From assembly GCA_033239005.1 (NCBI GenBank), contig BSQZ01000070.1:1381617-1445616 (forward strand): 64,000 nucleotides of DNA, written 5' to 3'. Origin of the DNA: Lamellibrachia satsuma (lineage: Eukaryota > Annelida > Polychaeta > Sabellida > Siboglinidae). Below the pieces are notes generated by a model. The model was given only the letters and a program-made list of their open reading frames with translations. It was not told where the DNA came from and ran no database searches. Below, piece by piece: positions 29,390 to 43,533 of this stretch; the first letter of the stretch is position 1; each line of letters begins with the position of its first letter. The translations under genes were made by a program, and so were the position numbers.

Positions 29390-30260
29390 GTTTTGCCAGA
29401 ATTATAACCCGCGTCTGAATGGAACTGGCCCTTAGTGTTATGATAAAGCCGGTGTATCTAGTTTCGAGATAATATTATTGATATCAGTTCGGCGTACTCT
29501 GGTTGACGTAGTAAAGACGAACGTGTTGGCAGTATGTGAACGTGTTGGTGGTATCCTTCGATAGCCACGACAAAATGTATCTAATATCCGAGTAATACAT
29601 TTCGTTAACGTAGGCTTACATTGCAGGAAATACGTTAAGATATTACAACTCTCCCCGTTGACAGCCGACCACTTACCCACCTGTACGATTCGACGGATGA
29701 GGTAATGGGATTTCGGGAAATTTGTTAAATTGGACTTTTTGTATTTGGTGGAAATTGTTTGTACACGCACGCATGCACGTACTCACGCAGGCACGCACGC
29801 ACGCACGCACGCTTGCGCGCGGGAACACGCATACGTTAATTCTGTTTCCCAACATCGAATAACTTCTGCCATTTTTCAGCCATTTGAACAATTGGCTATA
29901 TCATGTAGTAGCAATTGTTTACCGCCATCTCTTCTAACCCTAGAATGTTTTTGTGTCGTCCGCGAATCTTAGTACAAATATCAATAAACTTGGCTAGCTA
30001 ATTAGTGGATGCATAGTCATGAAGTAACCAGGAAGAAACACCAAAACAGTTCGTACATCTTATTATTTTATATTATTATTCATTGTATATAACTAGGAAT
30101 GTCCTCTGTTCTTGGCCTTAGACCACGTCATCAGTAACACGGCCATCGGTCAGGCCAACAGTCGAGTGTGCGCTGTCCGCAGCACGACGATCACTACCTG
30201 CGTCAACGCTGCAGTCCACAGAGCTGCCATTTCTGTAACAGAAGACAACAACACATAGTG
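29390..30260 (-). repeat. Duplicated module, copy B (inverted)
   Basis: The minus strand repeats copy A: signal-peptide exon start MAALWTAALTQVVIVVLRT after the same TCTTCTGTTACAG acceptor (~30230), the CGTCCGCGAATCT block (~29960), and the GTTCGGCGTACTCTGG and AACTGGCCCTTAGTGTT blocks (29430-29510). The coding tail is missing here; it lies in copy C. Confidence 0.65.
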
Positions 30261-30411
30261 AACTGCAAGAATATATATTATGAAGATATGAAACATTTGA
30301 AACATCGGTCTAGACAAGGCGCTCACGATGCCTTGCTCCATTATCAGAGCCAGTTTTTTGGCGGCGCACATCCGGCACACAATTGGCGCAGTGCGTGTCA
30401 TATTTTGTGAG

Positions 30412-30413
<2 letters not shown>

Positions 30414-30468
<55 letters not shown>

Positions 30469-30514
30469 ACGCACACGCACACGCACACGCACACGCACAC
30501 GCACACGCACACGC

Positions 30515-30556
<42 letters not shown>
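30414..30556. repeat. (CA)n/(CACACG)n microsatellite between copies B and C
   Basis: Alternating CA repeat with a central CACGCA array. Marks the junction where the inverted copy B meets the direct copy C. Confidence 0.9.
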
Positions 30557-30558
<2 letters not shown>

Positions 30559-30589
30559 CGAGTTGAGGTCGAATGAAGACTTCAACGAG

Positions 30590-31520
<931 letters not shown>

Positions 31521-32814
31521 GGTTAAAATACATCAGAGACAAGTACATGCGTACGCTAACGCAACGCACGCTCACACGCGCTCAAACATATACACACGCG
31601 CACGAACGGACGGTCGCTCGCACCCACCCACGGACGCACACACAAGTAATTTCTACAACAACGACAGCAACGAAATCAATAAATCGGTTTGTTTTAATAA
31701 TTATCCAAGAAATGACACTTCTTATTACAGTACAGGAGTAGTTACTTCAAGTATTTGGCATGTAACGAAGTATAATTTTGAATAAATACTGCTACCAGTA
31801 ACGAAGTAGTTTTATCTAATGTAACGCGAGTTTTTACTTCGTTACTTTAATTTACTTCGCGATAAATTTTCATTACATTTTTTATCTAGCTTCTCATATA
31901 CCATAGTTGAACAGATCAATAAAAGACAGGTTGTGCTTCATCATTCATTTAGTTATGTATTTAACTGACATTATTTGATGTTGTGAGCTCCCATTAATGA
32001 TACTGTAATTGTCCAGTCATCCCAGTGAGCACCATGTTCAAGGGTAACAGACCGATTGACCAGATAAGGCATGTGAGAACACTTTGTTAAAGGCAGAGTG
32101 GTGGCAAAGCAGTTGCCAGATGCAAGCTGTGTAATTTATATAATATTACTCATTATTTTGTTGTTCTTTCTATGCTTTGTCCTTTTACTTTTGCTTCAAA
32201 TACTTTTGAAAATTAGTTTTACTTTTTTCTCAAGTACTTTTTAAAAAAATACTTTTACTTTTGTTCAAGTAGTTTTGAGGTGAAGTACTTTTACTTTTAC
32301 TCAAGTACAATATTTATGTAATTCAGTCACCACTGCTTATTAGTTATGACATATTTTAAAGTGCGCATTAGACCACGCTATCGTTTGGAATGTGGATATG
32401 GGAGGCCACTAATGCTTTTACAATGACACATATTCACACTAAACAAACAGTTCATTTAAGACCATATGAATGCAACTGTTTGACCTTCTTCGTGTCCATT
32501 TACCAGTTCGTCTGCACAAGTCTGTTTGAATTCTGCATACTGCAATTTACGACGGCGAACTGATATTGCTACTAGGTATGATTAGCTGATCCCATTGACG
32601 TGCAGTGAGGGCATGTTGACATTGCCCGATTGGAATATTCCGCTTCTAGCGCACACTGTTGAAGCGAAACTTCGACGTAGATAAGATCGTAAACATAAAT
32701 TTGACAAATCCTACTTCTATATATATATAAGCGATCACGACGGGCCTTGCTCAAACATTGTGCTCTTTGATATTTTATTTGTCTTTAATTACGAGATGAA
32801 TGTCTAATGAATGT
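31521..32814. other. Intergenic DNA between module C and hemerythrin 1
   Basis: A CACG-rich tract at 31555-31645 and a degenerate TACTTTTACTTTTGTTCAAG repeat at 32180-32310. No gene recognised. Confidence 0.5.
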
Positions 32815-36024
<3,210 letters not shown>

Positions 36025-36603
36025 GTTGCCTGGTTCTTGGCGACTTGGACGATCTCAGGGAACCTCGACTGTTGTCAGACGACTGGTGCCGAATCACTCC
36101 TCGGAGGGAACTTAAATAACATAGGCGTGCCCCACGAAGCGTGGATTCACCTACACAATATCCCATTGATCCGACCGTTGACAAGGTATTTAATCACCGC
36201 ACCATTCTCACCACAATGGATATCGGTCACCTGCCGTGCAAACAGTGTGCAATACCGACAGAAACATGCGTGATCAGCATATTATATTTGCCTATTAAAA
36301 CCACTCTTTTGACCGACCACAAAGCCACCGACTGCAGACGGTCGACAGAGCAAACATTGCTTTTGGAGATCAGGTAAAAGTGCTTTACGCGAGTGTGTGC
36401 GTTGTCATGTTGTGACGACGACTCTCCACAACAGTGGATCGCAGGTACACGCAATCTATGTATGGTCACGTTTGGTCTTTGTCTTGATGGTTAGGGGAGA
36501 TACATAAAACGCGGACCAAAGATTCACATTCCACTCAAACCCATGCACTATATTATGCACTACTTTATTGACATGCGATATACATATACAAATTATACAA
36601 ATA
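36025..36603. other. Upstream region of hemerythrin 1
   Basis: CTTGGCGACTTGGACGATCTC and CTCGACTGTTGTCAG just upstream of the ATG recur upstream of hemerythrin 2 (61220-61265), suggesting conserved promoter or 5'UTR. No coding gene. Confidence 0.5.
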
Positions 36604-37790
36604 TGTGGAGGAGTGGGCCACAGCGAGGAGTGGGCCAAGGAGAGGAGTGGGCTACGGGGAAGAGTGGGCCACATGGAGGATTTGGCCACAGGAGGAGTGC
36701 GCCACAGGGCGGAGTGGGCCACAGGGAATATTGGGCTACAGGAGGAGTGGGCCACAGGGAGGAGTGGGCTACTGGAAGGAATGGGCCACAGGAAAGAGTG
36801 GGCCACCTGGAGCAATGAACCACAGGGAGGAGAGAGCCACAGGGAGGAGTGGGCCACAGGGAGGATTGGACCACAGGGAGGATTGGGCCACAGGGAGGAG
36901 AGGGCCACATGGAGGAGTGAGCCACAGGGAGGAGTGGGCTACTGGAAGGAGTGGGCCACAGGAAAGAGTGGGCCACATGGAGCAGTGAACCACAAGGAGG
37001 AGAGAGCCACAGGGAGGAGTGGGCCACGGAGAGGAGTGAACCATATGGAGGAGTGGGCCACAGGGAGCAATGAGCCACATGTAGGAGTGAGCCTCACTGA
37101 GGAGTGGGCCACAAGAAGGAGTGAACTACAGGGAGGATTGGGCCACAGGGAGGAGTGGGCCACGGGGAGGAGTGTACGACATGGAGGATTGGTCCACAGG
37201 GAGGAGTGATCCACATGGTGGAGTGGGCCACAGGGAGGTGGGAGCCATAGGAAGGAGTGCGCCACATGGAGGAGTGGGCCACAGGGAGCAGTGAACCACA
37301 GGGAGGAGTTGCCACAGGGAGGAGTGGGCCACAAATTGAAGAGTGGGCCACAGGGAGGAGTGCACCACTGGGAGGAGTGGGCCACAGGGAGGAGTGGGTC
37401 AAAGGGAGGAGTGGGTCAAAGGGAGGAGTGTGCACAGGGAGGAGTGAGTCACAGGGAGGTGTGAGTCACAGGGAGGAGTGGGCCACAGGGAGGAGTGGGT
37501 CAAAGGGAGGAGTGGGTCAAAGGGACGAGTGGGTCAAAGGGAGGAGTGGATCAAAGGGAGGAGTGTGCACAGGGAGGAGCGGGCCACAAGGAGGAGTGGG
37601 TCAAAAGGAGGAGTGGGTCAAAGGGAGGAGTGGGTCAAAGGGAGGAGTGTGCACAGGGAGGAGTGTGCACGGGGAGGAGTGAGTCACAGGGAGGAGTGGG
37701 TCAAAGGGAGGAGTGGGTCAAAGGGAGGAGTGGGTCAAAGGGAGGAGTGTGCACAGCGAGGAGTGTGCACAGGGAGGAGTGAGTCACAGG
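36604..37790. repeat. 17-bp minisatellite, ~70 copies
   Basis: Unit GGAGGAGTGGGCCACAG, changing to GGAGGAGTGGGTCAAAG in the second half and GGAGGAGTGTGCACAG locally. Because 17 is not a multiple of 3 the array is open in several frames on both strands; none is a gene. Strong strand asymmetry (purine-rich top strand). Confidence 0.92.
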
Positions 37791-38169
37791 TCAACATATC
37801 TACACTTAACTGTTGGGAATCCACAAAGTCTAGTTCACATGAATCACTGGGGCCGTCCTCTCACTATGCACCTTTCGTTGCAATTCGCAGAACGGGAATT
37901 ACTTGAAAAGTGAATTAACACAATATTTTCACGCAGAAAGTAAATTCTCCCCAGAACTTTTTGATGTGATTATTCTTTAGAGATCAAATATCAAAATTAA
38001 TTAAATGACCTACTTACATAGGCAAGTATAATGAATATTTTTTTATGTTCGTCTAGAAAAGTTGGCAATCATGTATTATCAAAAACATCGGCCAAGAAGG
38101 AGTTGGCCACTAGATGTGCTGGAGCGCTGGGTCAATGGCCCACGCCACCCCGAGACTTCACTATTTGGA
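37791..38169. other. Intergenic host DNA
   Basis: Nothing recognisable. Confidence 0.5.
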
Positions 38170-39311
38170 AATCTTTAAGCTACAGTAAAAGTTATCAGTG
38201 ACATCAATTTAATGTTGTTTCTCTATAGAATAATTATAGTATTCCATACACTTATACGAATACTTATAATTGGTATTATTGGATCATGGGCCAACACAAA
38301 CATAACAGATGCTGAATTAGGATTGACAGGATACGTAATGTTTAGGAGATATGGAATAGGAAGAAGGGGAGGGGGAGTTATTTTATATGTTAAAGAATCT
38401 ATCCAGGCTTATGAAATAAAATTAGAAAGCGAAGCAAATTACGATGAAGCTGTTTGGTGCAAAATCGTTTCAGGAAATTAAAAATTAACCATTGGATTAG
38501 TTTACCGAAGTCCAAACATAAACGAAGATGATAACACAAAAATACAAAATGCTATAAAGGAAGTTAGTAAAGGGGAATGTATCATAATGGGAGATTTTAA
38601 CAATGGACACATACAATGGACATCTCTAGAGAGTACGGGGGTGAGGACCAACAATTTATATTTTTAATTCAGGATAGCTTCCTTACTCAGCACGTGCTAG
38701 AACCAACCAGGGGAGAAAACGTATTAGATATAGTTTTATCATCACAAAAATAATTAGTGGACAATGTAAAAAAACATGAACCATTGGGTAACAGTGACAA
38801 CAATCAAATACATTTTGACATCAATGTAAAATCAGAAAGTAAACATAAGAAAGTATAGGAGAAACGTCCACAAAGGTAAATATAAAGATATGAGAAAATA
38901 CTTAGCAAAGTTAGATTGGAATAACATGCTGATGAACAAGACCGCAACTGAATGTTGGAATATTATAAAATATGAAATTGAGAGTATCATCGATACATTT
39001 GTTCCCTTGAAAAAAAAACAAGGAAAACGGTCTAGAAAGAAACACTTGTCAAAAGAAGCTATTAGAAAAATAGTGTTTAAGCAAACTATGTGGAGAGTTT
39101 ATAGGCGTACCAGAAAGGATGAAGACTATGCAAATTACAAAGAAGCACTTAACCTAGCTACAACTGAAATTAGAAAATCTAAAAGAACCTTTGAAAAAAA
39201 TTGACATGTAATATAAAAAATGACAGCAAGAGTTTATATGCTTATGTAAGGAGTAAACAGAAAGTTCGAGATAAGGTCGGACCACTGGAAAACATAATTT
39301 CAGACGGGTTT
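38170..39311 (+). pseudogene. CR1/Jockey-type LINE, 5' part (split by E2)
   Basis: The plus strand shows endonuclease-domain phrases: GYVMFRRYGIGRRGGGVILY, IGLVYRSPN and ECIIMGDFN (the AP-endonuclease G-D-F-N box), then linker sequence KYLAKLDWNNML...KKQGKRSRKKHLSKEAIRK. It ends at VGPLENIISDGF exactly where E2 begins. The reading resumes after E2 at 56881. Several stops show it was not active, or decayed after the insertion. Confidence 0.8.
39306..39311. repeat. Target-site duplication, left side of E2 (GGGTTT)
   Basis: Identical to 56875-56880. Confidence 0.93.
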
Positions 39312-39478
39312 AGTAGTTATAGTGTGCTATTGAAACATCAAAAGAGTCGCCCAGTAAAGAGGTGACCAGTAACTTCCGGTATAGAGGCTTCTGGGTAGCC
39401 CCCAGCGCCCCCTAGCGGTGACCTACATCCACCACGAGCGCCCCCTAGCGACTGGAGATAACCCTAACGGTCATAACC
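39312..39478. repeat. E2 left terminal inverted repeat
   Basis: 167 bp, inverted copy of 56708-56874, differing only at one or two bases near 39330. Contains two GCGCCCCCTAG motifs. Confidence 0.95.
39403..39452. promoter_or_regulatory. Pair of CTCF-like motifs in E2 left TIR
   Basis: CAGCGCCCCCTAGCGGTG (39403-39420) and GAGCGCCCCCTAGCGAC (39436-39452). The first, read on the minus strand, gives CCGCTAGGGGGCGC, a near-perfect CTCF core. Confidence 0.5.
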
Positions 39479-39646
39479 TTGTGTGTGTGTTGACCTATGA
39501 CCGGGTAGTGACCGTGACGAATCATACGTAGTAATTATAGGGTCATTAGTAATTAATAATAGGGTCGTTAATTATATCAACTATCAAAGGGGACTAATGG
39601 AGAAGAGAAATCAACGCAACACGATAGGATACGAGTGCACACGTAT

Positions 39647-39652
39647 TTTATT
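39647..39652 (-). terminator. Poly(A) signal of the E2 leftward late unit
   Basis: AATAAA on the minus strand about 390 bp after the protease stop, in the same sequence context as the E1 variant at 1341-1346. Confidence 0.6.
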
Positions 39653-39741
39653 GAGTATAATACAAGCAGCATGGCGATACATCAAGCGTGGTAGCGTGTA
39701 ATATCACTACAACTACAACTACGACGAATATATATATGAAT

Positions 39742-39906
39742 CGACTTGCGTATGTTGACCATCGCGCCAGAGGTCGTGAGCTTAGGGGTGTTTCCACCGC
39801 GCCAGAGGCTCGAGGATGACGACGACGACGAGGCGACTTGCGGATGTTTACCATCACGCCAGAGGTCGCGAGCTTACGGGTGGTGCACCACCTCGCCAGA
39901 GGCTCG
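39742..39906 (-). promoter_or_regulatory. Four copies of the conserved 3'UTR stem-loop element
   Basis: Copies near 39742-39775, 39778-39812, 39835-39868 and 39870-39906. The sense strand has CCTCTGGCG, then GGTG/GATG arms, a loop and complementary CACC/CATC arms, then TAAGC or CAAGT. The last copy has a perfect GGTGGTGCACCACC palindrome. Confidence 0.5.
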
Positions 39907-40042
39907 AACGATGATGATGATGTGGTGTACTGCTGCTGCTGCTGCTATGAGCGATAATACAGTGTATCACAATATCGCAGCTGTTTTAAGCCAATCAAAT
40001 ACGCGGCAATCATTAACTACTGAATAGGTGCCGAATATATCA

Positions 40043-40531
40043 TCAGTCTCTGTAAGATACACGATAGTAGGGTATACCCTTTTTCAATAGTCTCATCCAA
40101 TCGAACACTTCAACATCGTTATTGACCAGATTAGTGTGGAACATGTTTACGAAACTCTTCATAGAAGAACCTTTACAACGAAACATTACATAAGCAATAC
40201 AATATTGTCCGCAAACGTTAGACAGAGGACTCTGAAGCCTCTGGGTATTATGAGTCCATTCGGAACAGTGTTTGTTCAGGAAGGTGCGGAACGCTGCGTA
40301 ACGAGGCGGCAGTCCGTACGAGCAGAAGTATTCGCCGCGTCCGTCGGCGTCCAGGTACAGCGCTATCCAATGTTCGCCTGGTTCGTCGCCGTTGTCGGTG
40401 TTGCACACGAAGGCTGCGGGCAGAGTGCCGTCTATCGTAGTGGGTAGTCCGTCTCTGGGTACGACGCCGCGAAATATAGTTCTGGTGCACGGGTCCACTG
40501 CCAGTAGTCTAGCGATCTGCAGGGTGTCCAT
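40043..40531 (-). CDS. Adenain-like cysteine protease (E2, intact)
   Basis: 162 aa, complete. Catalytic His in GEHWIAL (~residue 54), Gln and Cys in VCGQYC (~residue 112), and a conserved N-terminus MDTLQIARLLAVDP. The position normally occupied by an acidic catalytic residue (FDSYG-like block) is Cys (EYFCSYGLPP), using TGC here and TGT in E1, so the Cys was kept while the codon changed. Expected role: processing of capsid and core precursors at Gly-Gly type sites. The start lies one base after the capsid stop, implying co-transcription of the late genes. Homologue of E1 1551-2029. Confidence 0.9.
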   Translation of the reverse strand: MDTLQIARLLAVDPCTRTIFRGVVPRDGLPTTIDGTLPAAFVCNTDNGDEPGEHWIALYLDADGRGEYFCSYGLPPRYAAFRTFLNKHCSEWTHNTQRLQSPLSNVCGQYCIAYVMFRCKGSSMKSFVNMFHTNLVNNDVEVFDWMRLLKKGIPYYRVSYRD

Positions 40532-40532
40532 G

Positions 40533-41849
40533 TTAGTAGTCGTAGATGACGTTGCGATTCTTGTCGATTTCCAGCACGGACTCGAGCTCGGCGTAGGCGA
40601 CGACGTTCACGGTGTTCAGCAGCGCATTGCGGAAATGCACTTCTATGCGCAGGTTGCCCTTTTGTACTAGATGGAAGCAGGGACCATCGCACTGATCGGG
40701 GGTCAGGTCGAAACCGAAGAAGGTGTAGCCGTGTCGGTAGTCGCTGCGAGTCAGTCCGTTCCCTTCGTCCTGCCACAACTTACCGGTCGACGAGAACAGA
40801 CTCATGTAGCTCCTGACGAAGAGGTCGTCTTCGAAATTCGGCTGGAAAGGTTTGGAGGGTATCTGGCGTCCGTCCACGTACACCGCGAGGAAGTTGATGT
40901 CGTTGTTCTTGGCGTGGAAGGGATTCTTGTCGTACGCTCCGTTGTAGGCATCGTTATCGATGCAGCACAGCACCAGACGTTTCGGCAGGGTGCCGAGGAA
41001 CAGGTTCTCGTACGTGTGCGAGCGAGTGCCGGCAGGAATGGAGTACACCTTGCACTCGACGGACCGCATCGGATACTTGACCGTGCTCTTCTCCAAAGCC
41101 TTGACGTGTGCTATCTGCACGCTGGGATTCACGGTGACTTTCTTTGCAAACAAGCAGGCATTGACTATTTGTATCTTGTAATCGGGATTGGCTCCACCAG
41201 CCATGAGTGCAAAAGCAGGTTTACTACGCACCAGTCGGATCTTGACGTCGACGCCGTTGATGAGGAATTTATCCTGCAGAAAGAGGTCCACGTGGAGACG
41301 GCCCATCATATCGACAACACGGCTCCTCAGGATGTGCCTTCGTCGAGCCACGAACCCTTCGTTAGCTGCGGGTCCGTCGGCTATCTCGACGGCGTCCATG
41401 CGAGTGGCCGTGTCCTTGTGCCACAGCTGACTCGTCAGTTGCGTGTCCTTGGCATCTGGACCGTAGCTGAGCAACGTCTCTATGAGAGCGCGATACGCAT
41501 ACGTGTTGGTCGAAGGGGTCACGAGCGCATTGTTCAGGGAGACGTCGGCTTGACTGATCAGTGCATGCATCCAGTTATTCACCGGTCCCACGGGATCGGC
41601 CAAGTCGAGATCGTCCCCGTTGGCTCGTGTCACCTTCACCTGCACGTGCAGTATCGTGTTGGCGAGATCCAGGTAATCGTCTCCCGATCCGGGTATGAGG
41701 AATTCTATGGGTCCACCCGAGTCCAGCGAGGACAAGGGCTGATGTTCCACTACGTGACTGTCGATGATGCTGGTCTGAGTGGGGGGTACTGTAAAGAGAT
41801 CCAGCTCGCTCTTGACCCCTTCACACGACTGTTTATGTACGAATGCCGT
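40533..41849 (-). CDS. MCP: Major capsid protein (E2) with ACG in place of the start codon
   Basis: The same 439-codon span as E1 (2031-3347) and open throughout, with all capsid signature blocks. However, the codon aligned with the E1 ATG is ACG (41849-41847), and the next in-frame ATG is ~60 codons into the jelly roll. Translation could start at the ACG, or at a GTG at 41750 in a leaky context, or the gene may be recently disabled. The first codons overlap the pX stop (41833) by 17 bp. A TATAAAA box lies at 41941-41947. Confidence 0.88.
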   Translation of the reverse strand, partial: TAFVHKQSCEGVKSELDLFTVPPTQTSIIDSHVVEHQPLSSLDSGGPIEFLIPGSGDDYLDLANTILHVQVKVTRANGDDLDLADPVGPVNNWMHALISQADVSLNNALVTPSTNTYAYRALIETLLSYGPDAKDTQLTSQLWHKDTATRMDAVEIADGPAANEGFVARRRHILRSRVVDMMGRLHVDLFLQDKFLINGVDVKIRLVRSKPAFALMAGGANPDYKIQIVNACLFAKKVTVNPSVQIAHVKALEKSTVKYPMRSVECKVYSIPAGTRSHTYENLFLGTLPKRLVLCCIDNDAYNGAYDKNPFHAKNNDINFLAVYVDGRQIPSKPFQPNFEDDLFVRSYMSLFSSTGKLWQDEGNGLTRSDYRHGYTFFGFDLTPDQCDGPCFHLVQKGNLRIEVHFRNALLNTVNVVAYAELESVLEIDKNRNVIYDY

Positions 41850-42246
41850 CGTCGTCGAATATGTCGGCCTCGCGTTTCGCGGACGTCTGTCTCTTGCGTC
41901 GTCTCTTTGCTAAAGTGACTCCTTTCTTTGCCGGTGCGCGTTTTATACGTTTTCGAGGACGCACGCCAGGAACCACCATACGCATCAGATTCCTACCGGC
42001 GTCTGTGACGCGTCGTTTGGTTGCCTTTTTTATGCTCTGTCCAGACATGACGTCGTCGGCTATGCGCACGCCGGTCTTCAAAGCCCCCTTTCCCAACGCC
42101 ACGGCACCTCTCTTGATGAGCGGCATGGCGCTGCGCAGCAGACCGGTGAACAGACTACCTAGTCCATGTCCCCGCTGGTATTGAGCACCAGCGAAGTAGG
42201 GCAGTGCACCACCTGCCTGACGCGCGTAATACTCGTTGTAATTCAT
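41833..42246 (-). CDS. pX-like basic virion peptide (E2, intact)
   Basis: 137 aa: MNYNEYYARQAGGALPYFAG start, glycine-rich QRGHGLGSLF, hydrophobic/basic SAMPLIKRGAVALGKGALK, then a strongly basic tail (KKATKRRV, RPRKRIKRAPAKKG, KRRRKRQTSAKR). Adenovirus X/Mu-like core peptide that would condense or anchor the packaged DNA; the GG and basic pattern suggest cleavage by the element's protease. Located between the penton and major capsid genes, overlapping the latter. Confidence 0.85.
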   Translation of the reverse strand: MNYNEYYARQAGGALPYFAGAQYQRGHGLGSLFTGLLRSAMPLIKRGAVALGKGALKTGVRIADDVMSGQSIKKATKRRVTDAGRNLMRMVVPGVRPRKRIKRAPAKKGVTLAKRRRKRQTSAKREADIFDDDGIRT

Positions 42247-42248
42247 CT

Positions 42249-43181
42249 TCAGAACAGTCCGATCCTGCGCCGTCGAAAATGAAGTGTCACGGTCACTCTA
42301 CCGTACTCGAATGGCACGCGTCGTCCTGTGTCGTCCCTTATATCGATTTCAATCGACTTGAAGTGCGAGTACAACAGAGGCACGTAGTGAATGTTAGTGA
42401 ACCTGTCGGATACCGTTTCGCCGTGACGTCCGCCAACCGGGAGGGCTCGCAACAAAGGCGCGACAGTGTCACCTACTATGCGAGACTCCACGACGTCCGT
42501 GTAAACGTATATGGTATCGAACCCTTGATTCATCTGCACCACGTGTTTGGCCTCTTTATGGAAGGGGTACGGATCATCGGCAGTCTCTTTGGGTGGCACA
42601 ACCACGGTGGCCGACGGTATGAGACCGATATTCTCTCCACGTAGACTCGGGTGGATGTACGTGCGCTCGTTTGCATTGGTCAGCGCTGGTCTCGGGTTAT
42701 CGCGCTGGCGTGTGCTGTCTGGTGCCGGCGGACTGGTGACGATCGACTCACGAAATCCTAACATAGATCCTAACGCACTGTGCTGCGGTGTTCTGAACAC
42801 GGTGTTGTATGACATGTGCAACGCCATTTTTTTAGTGATCACGCTGTAGGTCAATTTAGCTTGTGTCTTGTCCGTTGTCATAAGTCGCAGACCCCTGTTT
42901 ACACGGTTCATCAATGTCACAGGACCTCTGTAATACCCAGTGGCTAACTTCATACTCGGGATACGACCCGTAGGATTGTTCTCATTGAGGAAGAACCAGA
43001 CATCTTCCTCTGTAACGTTGTGCCACGTATGCGGGTACTGTATTTCTGCCAACCCGCATTCCCACTCGCCAGTCAGATCGATAAGTCGAGGTAAGTCTGT
43101 GATGTAATGAGCCAACGTATTGTTGGGATACATCTTCATGGAAGCGTTGCTAGGCAGTGTCAGGTAGAAATCAGTCGCCAT
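42249..43181 (-). CDS. Penton-like vertex protein (E2, intact)
   Basis: 310 aa beginning MATDFYLTLPSNASMKMYP. Conserved blocks are TGEWECGLAEIQYPHTWHNV, the HSALGSMLGFRE loop, GFDTIYVYTDVVESRIVGD and a C-terminal strand set ending RVTVTLHFRRRRIGLF. Relative to E1 it has ~30 extra residues in the variable central loop (Pro/Asn/Thr rich, ~residues 150-205). Single jelly-roll minor capsid protein expected at the vertices. The ATG is inside the last codons of the membrane-protein gene. Confidence 0.88.
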   Translation of the reverse strand: MATDFYLTLPSNASMKMYPNNTLAHYITDLPRLIDLTGEWECGLAEIQYPHTWHNVTEEDVWFFLNENNPTGRIPSMKLATGYYRGPVTLMNRVNRGLRLMTTDKTQAKLTYSVITKKMALHMSYNTVFRTPQHSALGSMLGFRESIVTSPPAPDSTRQRDNPRPALTNANERTYIHPSLRGENIGLIPSATVVVPPKETADDPYPFHKEAKHVVQMNQGFDTIYVYTDVVESRIVGDTVAPLLRALPVGGRHGETVSDRFTNIHYVPLLYSHFKSIEIDIRDDTGRRVPFEYGRVTVTLHFRRRRIGLF

Positions 43182-43503
43182 TACGTCTCAACGTGGGATT
43201 GGGGAGCAGGTAACCCAAAGAACTACTCAACAGAGCCGTCCACAGAGTAGAATTCTCGTGACCTGTGGTCAGATTGTAAATGCTTATGAGAATGACCGTA
43301 AACAAGATGAGCACCTGACACAGAAAGACTATTTCCTCTTTAGGACACGCGGTACCGAACAGATGCCAAGGAGTGCTACCGCTACTGCTACTACTACTAC
43401 TGTCCTCTACGTTCTGCGCGTCAGTACTGTCCTCTACTACTACGTCCTCTTGTTCCTCCTGTTCTACGACGGTGAAGTCTCGTGTTGTCGTGTCATGTGT
43501 CAT
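43171..43503 (-). CDS. Small single-span membrane protein (E2)
   Basis: 110 aa. Acidic Ser-rich N-terminus (EEQEDVVVEDSTD, then a (TAG)n-encoded Ser run), transmembrane helix FLCQVLILFTVILISIYNL, and conserved tail WTALLSSSLGYLLPNP. Same family, position and 11-bp overlap with the penton gene as E1 4549-4869. Confidence 0.75.
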   Translation of the reverse strand: MTHDTTTRDFTVVEQEEQEDVVVEDSTDAQNVEDSSSSSSSGSTPWHLFGTACPKEEIVFLCQVLILFTVILISIYNLTTGHENSTLWTALLSSSLGYLLPNPTLRRNGD

Positions 43504-43533
43504 GTCTCGAATGAAGTCTTACCGAACGCGTGG

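Noticed and set aside
36543..37913. Long Trp/Gly/Glu-rich and Ser/Leu/Pro-rich repeat proteins on both strands
   Set aside because: Several frames are open at once because of a 17-bp minisatellite; no ATG context or conservation.
40671..41918. A 415-aa plus-strand open frame
   Set aside because: It is antisense to the major capsid gene and mirrors its codon structure; no family resemblance or start context.
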